DNA of 64,000 nucleotides from Anderseniella sp963700735 (GCA_963700735.1 CAVOYR010000005.1:434001-498000), one strand, 5' to 3'; numbered from the stretch's first letter, positions 44,836-54,350 are shown. The notes: generated by a model not told the origin, from the sequence alone. Numbers and translations are program-made.

Positions 44836-46308
44836 ATGCAACATACAACGACTTCCGACTTCGACCTGGACATGGACGGCGACACGCTGCACGAGGAGTG
44901 CGGCGTGTTCGGCGTTTTCGGGCATGACGATGCAGCCGCGCTGACCGCGCTCGGCCTGCACGCGTTGCAGCACCGTGGCCAGGAAGCCTGCGGAATCGTG
45001 TCGTTCGACGGCAAGCGGTTCCAGTCGGAGCGGCGCATCGGGCTGGTAGGCGACGCCTTCTCCAAGACCTCGACAATGGAGCGGCTGCGCGGCCGTTCAG
45101 CGGTGGGGCACACCCGCTATTCCACCACCGGCGAACAGATGATCCGCAACGTCCAGCCGATGTTTGCCGAACTGTCTACCGGCGGCTTTGCCGTGGCGCA
45201 CAATGGCAACATCACCAACGGTCTTGCCCTGCGCAAGAAACTGGTGGCCGAAGGCGCCATCTGCCAGTCCACCTCCGATACCGAAGCGGTGCTGCACCTT
45301 GTCTCGCGGTCACGCCAGCGGCAACTGGTTGACCGGTTCATCGACGCCATCAAGGCGCTCGAAGGGGCCTACTCGCTGGTCTGCCTGACCGCCAAGAAGA
45401 TGATCGGTGCGCGCGACCCGCTGGGCATCCGGCCGCTGGTGCTGGGTGAACTGAATGGCAGCTACATCCTGTCGAGCGAAACCTGCGCACTGGACATCAT
45501 CGGGGCACGCTTCGTGCGCGAGATCGAGAACGGCGAAGTGGTCGTGATCACCGAAAAGGGCGTGGAGTCCATCAAGCCGTTTCCGGCCTGCAGGGCACGG
45601 CCCTGCATTTTCGAATATATCTACTTCTCGCGGCCGGACAGCATCATTGGCGGGCGGTCCGTCTACCAGGTCCGCAAGGAGATGGGACGGCAACTGGCGC
45701 ACGAGGCAACGGCGGACGTTGACGTTGTGATCCCGGTGCCGGACTCAGGTGTACCGGCGGCCCTTGGCTTCTCCCAGGAAGCGGGCGTTCCGTTCGAACT
45801 GGGCATCATCCGCAACCATTATGTCGGGCGCACATTCATCGAACCGACCCAGCAGATCCGGGCCCTCGGCGTGAAGCTGAAGCACAATGCCAACCGCGCC
45901 GTCATCGACGGCAAACGCATCATGCTGGTGGATGACTCGATCGTGCGCGGCACCACGTCGGTGAAGATCGTGCAGATGATGTATGAGGCCGGAGCGAAGG
46001 AAGTGCACATGGCCATTGCCTCGCCGCCGATCACCCACCCGGACTTCTACGGCATCGATACGCCGGAACAGAAGGCCTTGCTGGCCGCCACCCACACGCT
46101 GGAAGAGATGACCGCCTATATCGGCGTGAAGTCACTGACCTTCCTGTCTGTTGACGGCATCTATCGGGCGGCGGGCTACGACGGCCGTGACAATGCCAAT
46201 CCGCAGTTCACCGACCATTGCTTTACCGGTGACTATCCGACGCCGCTGACCGACTACAGCGAAGGCGGAAACCCGCACCAGCTTTCCCTGCTGGCCGAAG
46301 CAAGCTGA
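44836..46308 (+). CDS. purF: Amidophosphoribosyltransferase
   Basis: First committed step of purine synthesis: PRPP plus glutamine to phosphoribosylamine. From ATG 44836 a short propeptide ends in HEE and the catalytic N-terminal nucleophile is Cys22 (ECGVFGVFG), exposed by self-cleavage. The glutaminase domain (HRGQEACGIVSFDG) is followed by the PRTase domain with the PRPP loop IMLVDDSIVRGTTS. A GTG at 44815 in the same frame would add 7 residues; GGACAGG directly before 44836 favours the shorter form. Length 490, normal. Confidence 0.96.
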   Translation: MQHTTTSDFDLDMDGDTLHEECGVFGVFGHDDAAALTALGLHALQHRGQEACGIVSFDGKRFQSERRIGLVGDAFSKTSTMERLRGRSAVGHTRYSTTGEQMIRNVQPMFAELSTGGFAVAHNGNITNGLALRKKLVAEGAICQSTSDTEAVLHLVSRSRQRQLVDRFIDAIKALEGAYSLVCLTAKKMIGARDPLGIRPLVLGELNGSYILSSETCALDIIGARFVREIENGEVVVITEKGVESIKPFPACRARPCIFEYIYFSRPDSIIGGRSVYQVRKEMGRQLAHEATADVDVVIPVPDSGVPAALGFSQEAGVPFELGIIRNHYVGRTFIEPTQQIRALGVKLKHNANRAVIDGKRIMLVDDSIVRGTTSVKIVQMMYEAGAKEVHMAIASPPITHPDFYGIDTPEQKALLAATHTLEEMTAYIGVKSLTFLSVDGIYRAAGYDGRDNANPQFTDHCFTGDYPTPLTDYSEGGNPHQLSLLAEAS

Positions 46309-46363
46309 CCCTGACACCCGTGCGGGCCTGCAGCGGGCCTGCCCTGCCTGGAACCGTTTCCTG

Positions 46364-47104
46364 ATGACAAAGAACCTTGACGGACGAGTGGCGCTGGTCA
46401 CCGGCGCGTCCCGCGGCATCGGCCGTGCCATGGCGCTGGCGCTGGCTGGCGAAGGCGCACATGTGATTGCGGTTGCGCGCACCACCGGCGCGCTGGAAGA
46501 ACTAGACGACGAGATCAAGGCGGCGGGCGGCTCGGCCACGCTGGTGCCGCTGGACCTGAAGGATTTCGCTGCCATCGACCGGATGGGTTCGCCACTGGCA
46601 GAGCGCTGGGGCAAGCTGGACATGCTGTTTGCCAATGCTGGCATGCTTGGATCGCTGACGCCGCTGGTCAACCTGAAGCCCAGTACCTTCGAGGATGTGA
46701 TGGCGGTCAACGTGACGGCGAATTACCGGCTGATCCGCTCGCTGGAACCGTTGCTGAAATCCGCCGAGCATGGCCGGGCCGTCGTCGTCAGTTCCGGTGT
46801 TGCCCACAGGCCGCGCGCCTACTGGGGGGCATATGCGGTGTCCAAGGCGGCCGTCGAGATGCTGGCACTGACATGGGCCTGCGAGGCGGCAACCACGCCC
46901 CTGCGGGTGAACGTGCTCAACCCCGGCCCCATCGCCACGCGGATGCGCCGCCAGGCCATGCCGGGTGAGGACCAGGCCACGTTGCCCACCCCCGGCGAAG
47001 CGGCACAGGCGGCCCTGCCCCTGTTCAGCGAGCAGACGGACAGCAACGGTGAAGTTTATGATTTCCGCGACGGACGGCTGACGCCAAGGGGACTTGCACA
47101 ATGA
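46364..47104 (+). CDS. SDR family oxidoreductase
   Basis: A 246-residue classical SDR. Cofactor loop TGASRGIG (about 14-21), NAG at about 90, catalytic serine in VVVSSGVAHRP, and Y-x-x-x-K in YAVSKAAVEML. The sequence around NPGPIATRMRRQAMPGED is like the YciK/short SDR downstream of purF in Alphaproteobacteria. The substrate is unknown. Its stop overlaps the start of the hydratase gene (ATGA), so the two are co-translated and may act in one pathway. Confidence 0.9.
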   Translation: MTKNLDGRVALVTGASRGIGRAMALALAGEGAHVIAVARTTGALEELDDEIKAAGGSATLVPLDLKDFAAIDRMGSPLAERWGKLDMLFANAGMLGSLTPLVNLKPSTFEDVMAVNVTANYRLIRSLEPLLKSAEHGRAVVVSSGVAHRPRAYWGAYAVSKAAVEMLALTWACEAATTPLRVNVLNPGPIATRMRRQAMPGEDQATLPTPGEAAQAALPLFSEQTDSNGEVYDFRDGRLTPRGLAQ

Positions 47105-47871
47105 GCAACAGCATTGCCCGGATCATTGCCGATGCGCGCACCAAGGGGGCAAAGCTCGCCGACTATCCCGGCGCTGCCCCGGCAGATGACCGCGCCGCAT
47201 TTGCCCTCCAGTGCGAGGCAGCCCGGCTGACGGGCTGGCACCAGACCGGCTGGAAGATCGGCTGCACCAGCGAGATGGCGAAGAAGATGCTCAACACCAG
47301 CAGCCCGTTCCCGGGCCCGGTCTATGCCGAGCGCACGGTGGAGAACGGCGGCACGGTGAGGGTCAGCGCGGCTGCACTGCGGCTGGTCGAGCCGGAGATC
47401 GCCTTCACCATGGCGCGGGACCTGCCGGCACGCGGGCGCGAGTGGACCTGCGAAGAGGTGATTGCCGCTGCCGCCAGCGTCCACCTGTCGCTGGAGCTGG
47501 TCAACAGGCGCCTGCCGGGTGGCCTTGAAGACGGCAATACGTGGAACATCGCTGATGGCGGCTGCAACGATGCCTTTGTGCTCGGCCCCGCCAATGACGT
47601 GCTGCCGGCGGGCCGCTATGCGAGCCTTGAACTGAGCGTGCTGAAGAACAACGACGTGGCCTCGACAGGCATCGGCGCAAATGCGCTGGGCGGGCCGGAC
47701 ATCGCGCTGACCTGGCTTGCCAACTATCTCAACGCCAACAGCCAGATGCTGAAGGCGGGCGACGTGGTGACCACGGGCGTCGTCACGGGGCTGGTCTACG
47801 TGGAAGCGGGTGACGAGATCATTTCCAGTTGCGCCGAGCTGGGCGAAGTCAGCGCCACCTACGCAGACTGA
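47101..47871 (+). CDS. 2-keto-4-pentenoate hydratase-like protein
   Basis: A 256-residue member of the fumarylacetoacetate hydrolase/MhpD superfamily. GWKIGCTSEMAKKML, GPVYAERTVENGG, and the metal-binding acidic pattern VEPEIAFTMARDL are visible, with GGPDIALTWLANYL and LKAGDVVTTG near the end. Family members hydrate 2-hydroxypenta-2,4-dienoate or decarboxylate oxo-acids in aromatic degradation. No other aromatic-pathway gene is nearby, so the physiological role is open. ATGA overlap with the SDR gene; it converges on der. Confidence 0.88.
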   Translation: MSNSIARIIADARTKGAKLADYPGAAPADDRAAFALQCEAARLTGWHQTGWKIGCTSEMAKKMLNTSSPFPGPVYAERTVENGGTVRVSAAALRLVEPEIAFTMARDLPARGREWTCEEVIAAAASVHLSLELVNRRLPGGLEDGNTWNIADGGCNDAFVLGPANDVLPAGRYASLELSVLKNNDVASTGIGANALGGPDIALTWLANYLNANSQMLKAGDVVTTGVVTGLVYVEAGDEIISSCAELGEVSATYAD

Positions 47872-47880
47872 CCAGCGGCG

Positions 47881-49380
47881 CTATTTCTTTTTGGCCTTGC
47901 CGGCGTAAGGGTTCTTGCCCTGGCGCAGGTTGATGCGCACGGGAACGCCCCACAGGCCGAAATCCTCGCGCAGGCCGTTGACCAAGTATCGCTTGTAGCT
48001 GTCCGGCATGTCGGTTGCGTTGGAGCAGAACACCACGAAGGTGGGCGGGCGCGCATTGGCCTGCGTGATGTAGCGCAACCTGATGCGGCGGCCACCGGGT
48101 GCCGGTGGTGGATGGCGCTGGGTCTGCACGTCCAGCCAGCCATTGAGCCGGTTGGTCGGCACGCGATAGTTCCACAGCTTGTAGGTTTCCATCACGGCGG
48201 GCATCAGCTTCTCGACGCCCTTGCCCGACAGCCCCGACATGGTGACGGTTGCAATGCCGGAGATCTGCGGCAGCAGGCGCGTTACCTCAAGCTCGATCTC
48301 CTTGCGAACCGCGTTCTTGTCCTCGACCAGGTCCCACTTGTTGATGGCGATGACCATGGCCCTGCCCTCGCGCGCGACGAGGCTGGCCAGTTGCAGGTCC
48401 TGCTTTTCCAGCGGTTGGGTGGCGTCGATCAGCAGCACCACGACCTCGGCGAACTTCACTGCGCGCAAGGCGTCGGCCACCGACAGCTTCTCCAGCTTGT
48501 CGTTGACGCGGGCCTTCTTGCGGATACCTGCGGTGTCCCACAACTTGATCCGGTGGCCGTTCCAGGTCCAGTCCAGGCCAATGGCGTCACGGGTGATGCC
48601 GGCCTCAGGCCCGGTGAGCATGCGGTCTTCACCGAACAACCGGTTGATGAGGGTGGACTTTCCTGCATTCGGGCGGCCCATGATGGCGAGGCGCAAGGGC
48701 CGGTCCGGCGTCAGGGCGCCGTCGTCCTCATCGCCGTCATCGCGGTCTTCATCCTCGTCATCATACGTAATGACGCTGTCGTCCAGCACGCCGTCGTCAT
48801 CATCGAGCCCGTCATCTTCATCGTGTTCGGGCTCGACGGGGGCGTCATCGCGAACATGGGTGTCAAAGGCTTCTTCCAGCGCGTCATGCAATTCGCCAAG
48901 GCCCTGGCCATGCTCGGCAGACACCGAGATCGGTTCGCCAAGGCCGAGCACATAGGCCTCCAGCCGGCCGTCCTCGCCCTTGCCGCCTTCCGCCTTGTTG
49001 GCAACGAGGATCACCGGCTTGCCGGTTCGCCGGACGATCTCGGCAAAGTGCCGGTCAGCCGGGGTGACACCGGCGCGGGCATCGATCATGAACATGCAGA
49101 TGTCGGCCGCGGCAATGGCCTTCTGGCTCTGCTCGGTCATGCGCCGCGCCAGCGTGTCGGTGGCGGCATCTTCAAGGCCGGCGGTATCGACGATCATGAA
49201 GCGGAGCGCAGCGATGCGGGCTTCGCCCTCGCGCCTGTCACGGGTCACGCCGGGGCGGTCATCGACCAGCGCGAGGCGCTTGCCGGTGAGCCGGTTGAAC
49301 AGCGTCGACTTGCCGACGTTGGGCCTGCCGACGATCGCGACAACAGGCAATCGTCTTGCAGGCTTGCGGGGGGATGCCAT
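47881..49380 (-). CDS. der: GTPase Der (EngA) with acidic inter-domain linker
   Basis: A 499-residue ribosome-assembly GTPase with two G domains. G1 of the first is GRPNVGKSTLFN (about 17-28), with DTAGLEDA; G1 of the second is GRPNAGKSTLIN, with DTAGIRKKARV; NKAEGG and NKWDLV are the G4 motifs. The C-terminal KH-like domain closes the protein. Between the G domains lies a linker of about 40 residues that is almost only Asp, Glu and Gly, longer and more acidic than in E. coli Der. It acts in maturation of the large ribosomal subunit. Confidence 0.95.
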   Translation of the reverse strand: MASPRKPARRLPVVAIVGRPNVGKSTLFNRLTGKRLALVDDRPGVTRDRREGEARIAALRFMIVDTAGLEDAATDTLARRMTEQSQKAIAAADICMFMIDARAGVTPADRHFAEIVRRTGKPVILVANKAEGGKGEDGRLEAYVLGLGEPISVSAEHGQGLGELHDALEEAFDTHVRDDAPVEPEHDEDDGLDDDDGVLDDSVITYDDEDEDRDDGDEDDGALTPDRPLRLAIMGRPNAGKSTLINRLFGEDRMLTGPEAGITRDAIGLDWTWNGHRIKLWDTAGIRKKARVNDKLEKLSVADALRAVKFAEVVVLLIDATQPLEKQDLQLASLVAREGRAMVIAINKWDLVEDKNAVRKEIELEVTRLLPQISGIATVTMSGLSGKGVEKLMPAVMETYKLWNYRVPTNRLNGWLDVQTQRHPPPAPGGRRIRLRYITQANARPPTFVVFCSNATDMPDSYKRYLVNGLREDFGLWGVPVRINLRQGKNPYAGKAKKK

Positions 49381-49394
49381 GGTGGGGGTGTTGC

Positions 49395-50066
49395 CTAATT
49401 GGCTGGCTGCGCGAGCAGCGGTTCAAGGTGTGCCGCGACCAGCTGCACGCGCGCGCGCATGCCGGCAGGCGTTGCCGGGTCGGCCAGGATTTCGGCTGCG
49501 AGGTCTGAAGCCGGCTTGTAGTTGCCTTCACGATAATTGGCCAGCGCCAGCACCTCACGCGCGCCATGACGCCATGGCGACGTGGTCGCCGTCATGCCGT
49601 CGAGGCGCTTTGTCAGGTCTGCCACGCTGGCAGTGTCGACCAGCAGGTAGGCGGCGCGCACGCGGGCGAGTTCGCGCAAAGGGGCATCGGCAGCGCTGTC
49701 GGCAATGACCTGGTCATACAGGGCCACGGCTTCATCGCGCTTGCCGTCATGGCCCAGTTCCGACGCCTGCGACAGGCGCGCCAGCACGGCGTAACCCTTG
49801 TGACCGGTGTCGGCAATGGCGTTGAAGGCGGCGTCTGCCTCGGCGTCCTTGCCCTGTTCGGCAAGGCGCACGGCTTCATACCAGCGCAAGCCGTCTGCCT
49901 CGGCCTTCTGTGCCTGCCAGTACTGCCACGCCTTGTACCCGCCAACGCCTACGACCACGAGCAGCGATACCACGACAATCAGGTTGCCGAAGCGGTTCCA
50001 GACACTGACGATCTTGTCGCGCCGTACGTCTTCGTCGACTTCACGAAACAGGCTGTCATCGCTCAT
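49395..50066 (-). CDS. YfgM-like TPR membrane protein
   Basis: A 223-residue protein with a short cytosolic N-terminus, one transmembrane helix (about 29-48, LIVVVSLLVVVGVGGYKAW) and a periplasmic helical part of TPR-like repeats. This is the layout of YfgM (tetratricopeptide-like domain), which associates with the SecYEG translocon and periplasmic chaperones in E. coli. It lies 14 bases upstream of der. In many Proteobacteria bamB sits between these two genes; here it is absent. Confidence 0.87.
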   Translation of the reverse strand: MSDDSLFREVDEDVRRDKIVSVWNRFGNLIVVVSLLVVVGVGGYKAWQYWQAQKAEADGLRWYEAVRLAEQGKDAEADAAFNAIADTGHKGYAVLARLSQASELGHDGKRDEAVALYDQVIADSAADAPLRELARVRAAYLLVDTASVADLTKRLDGMTATTSPWRHGAREVLALANYREGNYKPASDLAAEILADPATPAGMRARVQLVAAHLEPLLAQPAN

Positions 50067-50193
50067 GATTCATTCCAGTGTAGCGGCGTGTCGCATTTGG
50101 CGGTCATGCCAGCGGTAGCCTGCGGTTTCATGGGTTGCGCCCTGCCTAAACGACGGCGCGCGAGCGATCAAGGTCATTCGCCATATGGGGACG

Positions 50194-51612
50194 TCAGATC
50201 GCGACTTCCAGCCACGTCATCATGCCGGTCTCCTGATGCTCCAGCATGTGGCAATGCAGCATCCACTTGCCCGGATTGTCGGCAACAAACGCCACCTTGA
50301 TGCGCTGCTGGGCGTCCATGACGAGGGTGTCGCGCCAGGCCAGCCCCGGCGTGGGCTTGCCGTCGATTTCAACGGGCAGCATGTGGTGACCATGCAGGTG
50401 CATGGAATGGGGCCAGTTCGTGTTGTTGACGAACTCCAGCACCGCCGTGTCGCCCAGCTTGTAGGAAACGAGCGGCTCCTCGGTCATGCCGGCAACACCG
50501 TTGAACGACCACACCATGCCGTTCTGGACCAGCTCGCGCATGGTCATGTCCTTGCCGCGCAGCTTTGCACCGGTCATGCCACCCATGGCGCCACCTTCCA
50601 TGACCAGCCTGACCGGCTCGACTTTCTCGTGGCCGTCGGGCATTGCAAGGCCGTTGGAGGGCAAGGCCGCAATGTCTGCGGTATCAGCCTCGCCTGCCTC
50701 GCCTGACCGTTCGATGTAGGCGACCTCCAGCACCTCCCTGCCACTGGTGTTGGCCAGGATGATGGTATCGCTGCCACGGCGAACGATCAGGTCGGCCCGG
50801 CCGCCCGGACCCAGCGCCAGCGTCTCCCCGCTGAGCACCACAGGGGCCGCAAGCGGCTGGCCGTCAACCGCGACGAGCACGGGATCAGCGCCCTTGATCT
50901 GCGGGTACATGATGCGCGCGTTGGAGGTGTTGATCAGCCGCAGCCTCAACCGGCTGCCAGCCTGTGCGCGCAGCGTGGGGCGTGAACTGCCATTGACGGT
51001 GAACCAGTTGCCCAGCCGGCCGCCATGAGCCGCCATGCCGATGTTGCCGAAAGCCTCCTGGTTGAGGGTGCCGTTATCGTTGATCAGCCAGTCATCCAGC
51101 ACGAGTGTCAGGTCTTCGACGCCGTCGGGCGGGGTTTCTTCCTCAACGATCAGGGCACCATACAGGCCGTGCTCGACCTGGCGCGACGAGTCGAGATGCG
51201 GGTGATACCAGTATGTGCCGGCATCAGGCACGGCAAACTGGTAGTCGAACGTCTCACCCGGCTGTACCGGGTTCTGCGTCAGGTGCGAGCCATCCATCGC
51301 GTTGTCGATGCGGATGCCATGCCAGTGCAGCATGGTCGGTTCCTGCAGGCCATTGATCAGGCGCACCTTCACGGTGTCATGGCGGCGATAGCGCAAAACA
51401 GGACCGGGACACTCGCCGTTGTAGGCCCACAACTCCGCCTCTTCGCCGCCTTCCATCAGACGCTTGTGCAGCTTCTCGATCTTCAGCTCAACAAAGCCAT
51501 CGTCGGCGGCATGGGCATGCATGTGGAATGGAGACTGCCGCATCGACCCGGCGGCAACCAGCGCCGTTGCTCCACCTGCCGTTGCGAGTAACCGGCGCCT
51601 GTTGATGGACAT
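50194..51612 (-). CDS. Tat-exported multicopper oxidase
   Basis: A 472-residue periplasmic copper oxidase of the CueO/laccase type. The N-terminus has a twin-arginine signal (SINRRRLLATAGGATALVAAG). All four copper-binding segments are present: LHWHGIR, YWYHPH, HSMHLHGH and HCHMLEHQETGMM, the last giving the T1 copper with an axial methionine. Three cupredoxin domains. Likely roles are copper(I) detoxification or oxidation of phenols or manganese. A methionine-rich insert (MGGMTGAKLRGKDMTM) resembles copper-sensing loops. It lies 5 bases after panB, an unusual partner, and seems inserted between panB and yfgM. Confidence 0.92.
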   Translation of the reverse strand: MSINRRRLLATAGGATALVAAGSMRQSPFHMHAHAADDGFVELKIEKLHKRLMEGGEEAELWAYNGECPGPVLRYRRHDTVKVRLINGLQEPTMLHWHGIRIDNAMDGSHLTQNPVQPGETFDYQFAVPDAGTYWYHPHLDSSRQVEHGLYGALIVEEETPPDGVEDLTLVLDDWLINDNGTLNQEAFGNIGMAAHGGRLGNWFTVNGSSRPTLRAQAGSRLRLRLINTSNARIMYPQIKGADPVLVAVDGQPLAAPVVLSGETLALGPGGRADLIVRRGSDTIILANTSGREVLEVAYIERSGEAGEADTADIAALPSNGLAMPDGHEKVEPVRLVMEGGAMGGMTGAKLRGKDMTMRELVQNGMVWSFNGVAGMTEEPLVSYKLGDTAVLEFVNNTNWPHSMHLHGHHMLPVEIDGKPTPGLAWRDTLVMDAQQRIKVAFVADNPGKWMLHCHMLEHQETGMMTWLEVAI

Positions 51613-51617
51613 GACCG

Positions 51618-52436
51618 CTAGTCCTTTACGTCATAGGTGTTTTCAGGTGCCGGAAATGTACGGCTATGAACGTCATCTGCATACATTTTGATTGCACGTT
51701 CGATTGCCTTGCCCACCTCGCCGAACTCCTTGACGAACTTTGGCACGCGCGGGCTCAGGCCCAGCATGTCTTCCATGACGAGGATCTGCCCGTCGCAGGC
51801 TGCCGACGCACCGATGCCGATGGTGGGGATCGGTACGGCCCGGGTAATCTGGGCGGCGAGCGGTTCGGCCATGGCCTCCAGCACGATGGAGAACGCGCCT
51901 GCATCCGATACGGCCCTGGCGTCTTCCTCGATGGCAGCCCACTGGTCGCGCTGGCGGCCTTGCGTCTTGAAGCCGCCAAGGGTGTTGATGGACTGCGGTG
52001 TCAGGCCGATGTGGGCCATCACCGGGATGCCACGCTGCACGAGGTAGTCGATGGTTTCGGCCATGCGGCGGCCACCTTCCAGCTTGATCGCGCCGCAATC
52101 GGTTTCCTTCATCACGCGGGCTGCATTGCGGAACGCCACGGACGGGCTTTCCTCGTAGGTGCCGAACGGCATGTCGACGACGACGAGCGCCTTCGATGAG
52201 CCGCGCACCACGGCCTTGCCATGCATGATCATCAACTCCAGCGGCACCGGCACGGTGGATTCGAACCCGTGCATGACCATGCCCAGCGAGTCGCCGACCA
52301 GCAGGAAGTCGCAGTACTTGTCGGCAATTGCTGCCGTGTGCGCATGATAGGCGGTGAGCGACACCACCGGGTCGGCTCCCTTGCGGGCGGTGATGTCGGG
52401 AGCGGTGAGGCGGCGGCCCTGCTTCTGGACGGACAT
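51618..52436 (-). CDS. panB: 3-methyl-2-oxobutanoate hydroxymethyltransferase
   Basis: A 272-residue enzyme that makes ketopantoate for coenzyme A synthesis. VSLTAYHAHTAAIADKYCDFLLVGDSLGMV is the start of the barrel (key part DFLLVGDSLGMV), KLEGG supplies a metal ligand region, and MAHIGLTPQSINTLGG and IGIGASAACDGQILVMEDMLGL hold the catalytic Glu and product loops. GGAGA precedes ATG 52434-52436. It lies downstream of two NnrU-like genes on the same strand. Confidence 0.96.
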   Translation of the reverse strand: MSVQKQGRRLTAPDITARKGADPVVSLTAYHAHTAAIADKYCDFLLVGDSLGMVMHGFESTVPVPLELMIMHGKAVVRGSSKALVVVDMPFGTYEESPSVAFRNAARVMKETDCGAIKLEGGRRMAETIDYLVQRGIPVMAHIGLTPQSINTLGGFKTQGRQRDQWAAIEEDARAVSDAGAFSIVLEAMAEPLAAQITRAVPIPTIGIGASAACDGQILVMEDMLGLSPRVPKFVKEFGEVGKAIERAIKMYADDVHSRTFPAPENTYDVKD

Positions 52437-52466
52437 GGATTGGTCTCCTTCTTCGTGGAACCTCGA

Positions 52467-53042
52467 TCAGCGGGCCAGGATGGACAGGTCGTTGATAGAA
52501 AACAACGCAATGCCAAACAGATGGGCGTGCAACTGGATCAGCACGCCATACAGCGCAACGCCGGTGAGCAGCGATATCGCGTCATGGCCCTGACGCACCT
52601 CGGGCGACGGACGCACACCGTTGACCAGTCCCAGCAGCAGGTGCGCCACTCCGTACAGCAGGAATCCACCGAACAGTATGACGGCAGCACCGTCGCCGTT
52701 GGCCAGCAAGTGTGCCGTCGCCCAAAGCATGACAGCCAAAGCCAGCGGAAACCGGCTGATCTGGCGCAAACGGCCACGGAACACAAAGATGCCCACGAAC
52801 AGGCTGGCCAGAAAGTTGAGAGCAAGGGCAGCCCTGAATCCCCAGCCGGGTGGATCATAGACCGCCGGGCGGTCTGCCGACTGCCAGGCCAGCACGACCA
52901 GCACCAGCGATATGAGGGAGCTGATGCCGAACACCGGCCCATATGCCTTGCCCAGCCGGCCTTGCAAGGCCGCCTTCAGGGGCGGCACAGCCGCGATCAG
53001 GTGCAGCCCGGCAAACAGGGCCACTGCGAATGCCAGAAACAT
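52467..53042 (-). CDS. NnrU-like membrane protein (copy 1)
   Basis: A 191-residue protein with about six helices. The N-terminal segment (FAGLHLIAAVPPLKAALQGRLG) and the NGDGAAVILFGGFLLYG segment are typical of NnrU. NnrU was described near nitrite/NO reductase genes, but the family is widespread in Alphaproteobacteria without denitrification genes and its function is not settled. A related copy lies 12 bases upstream, so the pair arose by tandem duplication. Confidence 0.82.
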   Translation of the reverse strand: MFLAFAVALFAGLHLIAAVPPLKAALQGRLGKAYGPVFGISSLISLVLVVLAWQSADRPAVYDPPGWGFRAALALNFLASLFVGIFVFRGRLRQISRFPLALAVMLWATAHLLANGDGAAVILFGGFLLYGVAHLLLGLVNGVRPSPEVRQGHDAISLLTGVALYGVLIQLHAHLFGIALFSINDLSILAR

Positions 53043-53054
53043 TGTTGAACCCCG

Positions 53055-53615
53055 CTACATTGGCGAGACGCCGAACAGCCAGAAGTGTGATTTCAGGATG
53101 ATGAAGTAGACAACCACGCCACCGACGACGGCCATCACGTCATACTTCACCTGAGGCTGATAGGTTGGCACCTTGCCGCGCACCGTATTGACGATGATGT
53201 CGAGCAGCGACAGCGCCAGGAAACCACCGAAGATCAGCAGGTCGGAAAACTTGTCGTTGACCAGCAGGTGACCGAACGCCCACAGCGCCACGCCCAACGA
53301 CATGGGGTGGCGGACGATCTTGCGGATGTAACCGCGCATGTGCGCAGACGCCAGCAGGATCATGGCCAGCAGCACAAGCAACATGGTGATGTGGCGGCCT
53401 TGCGGATAGAATTCGTAATAAGGGAAAGCCGCAGGTCCGGACAGGCTGAGATTGTAGCCCCAGATCATCAGGCCGAGGCCCACCATTGCGACCACCGAGT
53501 AGATACCCTTGTAGGGCCCCTCGCCCAAGGCGCCCTTGACAGGTGCGCGCAGTGGCGTGAGTGACAACAGGTGAACGCCGAAGAACATCGCCAGTCCCAG
53601 ATACAGAATTGTCAT
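53055..53615 (-). CDS. NnrU-like membrane protein (copy 2)
   Basis: A 186-residue polytopic protein related to its neighbour: FFGVHLLSLTPLRAPVKGALGEGPYKG aligns with the start of copy 1, and VRHPMSLGVALWAFGHLLVNDKFSDLLIFGGFL is the conserved core, here closer to the NnrU consensus (RHP and HLL-NGD/NDK). The start is ATG 53613-53615, with AGGGG 5 bases upstream. It is the first gene of the nnrU-nnrU-panB-oxidase run. Confidence 0.85.
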   Translation of the reverse strand: MTILYLGLAMFFGVHLLSLTPLRAPVKGALGEGPYKGIYSVVAMVGLGLMIWGYNLSLSGPAAFPYYEFYPQGRHITMLLVLLAMILLASAHMRGYIRKIVRHPMSLGVALWAFGHLLVNDKFSDLLIFGGFLALSLLDIIVNTVRGKVPTYQPQVKYDVMAVVGGVVVYFIILKSHFWLFGVSPM

Positions 53616-53804
53616 GTTAACCCCTGGTGTGAACAAGCCGGTTGAAATTGCGGTACGCGGCAAGATTCGCTTCCGACATACCCTAACTCCTGCCGCAATG
53701 ATTGACCATGACCGGGTTGTTGTGCATCAAGTTGCGTACGCATACGACAAGATGCCGCTGCACTTCACCAATCCTGCAGCCGGCGCGATCCAGGAGAATG
53801 TATC

Positions 53805-54332
53805 TTGCAAAACAGCTTCAAGCTCGTCGCAGCCCTGGCTGCCACAGTCATGTTCAGCATGCCGGTACAGGCCGCCGAAATGTGCGGTGCTGAGACCACG
53901 ATCGAGGGCAACATCTCGACAACGAAGTTTGGTGACCTGAAGGCATCTTGCAAATCCGGCAGCGTTTGCTCGGTCGTGCTGGCATCGGGCAACGAACTGG
54001 CCGTTGCCATCGAGCGCGCGTCCGTTGACGGCTCCTGGCTGGTCAAGTTCGCCGGCACATCGAGCATCGACACCGGTGCCGGCGTAGACCTGGTGTTCGA
54101 CGGTACGGATGAAACGCGGGTGGCGCCTGAGTTCCTGATCGCGTCGGAAGACAAGAACACGGTCCGGGTCGATGACGACGTGTCGCAGATCATGGTCTCC
54201 ACGCTCGCCGAAGCAAAGTCGATGACCAGCATCGTGCACTTTGTTGGCGGCAAGAACATCACCATCGACGCAGACGTCGCCAGCCTGCCCAAGGCCATGG
54301 AGTGGGTCGACTGCGCGCAGGCAAAGCAGTAA
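53805..54332 (+). CDS. Secreted protein of unknown family (tandem copy 1)
   Basis: A 175-residue exported protein with a signal peptide (about 1-23, ending MPVQAA). The mature part has four cysteines: one near the new N-terminus (EMCGAE), two in SCKSGSVCSV and one near the end (EWVDCAQ). It is beta-rich and acidic, with no repeats. The start is TTG 53805, with AGGAG 8 bases upstream; an ATG at 53799 is in a different frame. The next gene encodes a paralogue. I do not recognise the family; the general layout faintly recalls IalB-type secreted proteins. Confidence 0.72.
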   Translation: MQNSFKLVAALAATVMFSMPVQAAEMCGAETTIEGNISTTKFGDLKASCKSGSVCSVVLASGNELAVAIERASVDGSWLVKFAGTSSIDTGAGVDLVFDGTDETRVAPEFLIASEDKNTVRVDDDVSQIMVSTLAEAKSMTSIVHFVGGKNITIDADVASLPKAMEWVDCAQAKQ

Positions 54333-54350
54333 GCCAGCATTCCAGACGAC

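Noticed and set aside
46350..46361. GGAACCGTTTCC before the SDR gene, similar to the LacI operator at 55.2 kb
   Set aside because: Not a perfect palindrome and only 2 bases before a start codon; most likely chance.
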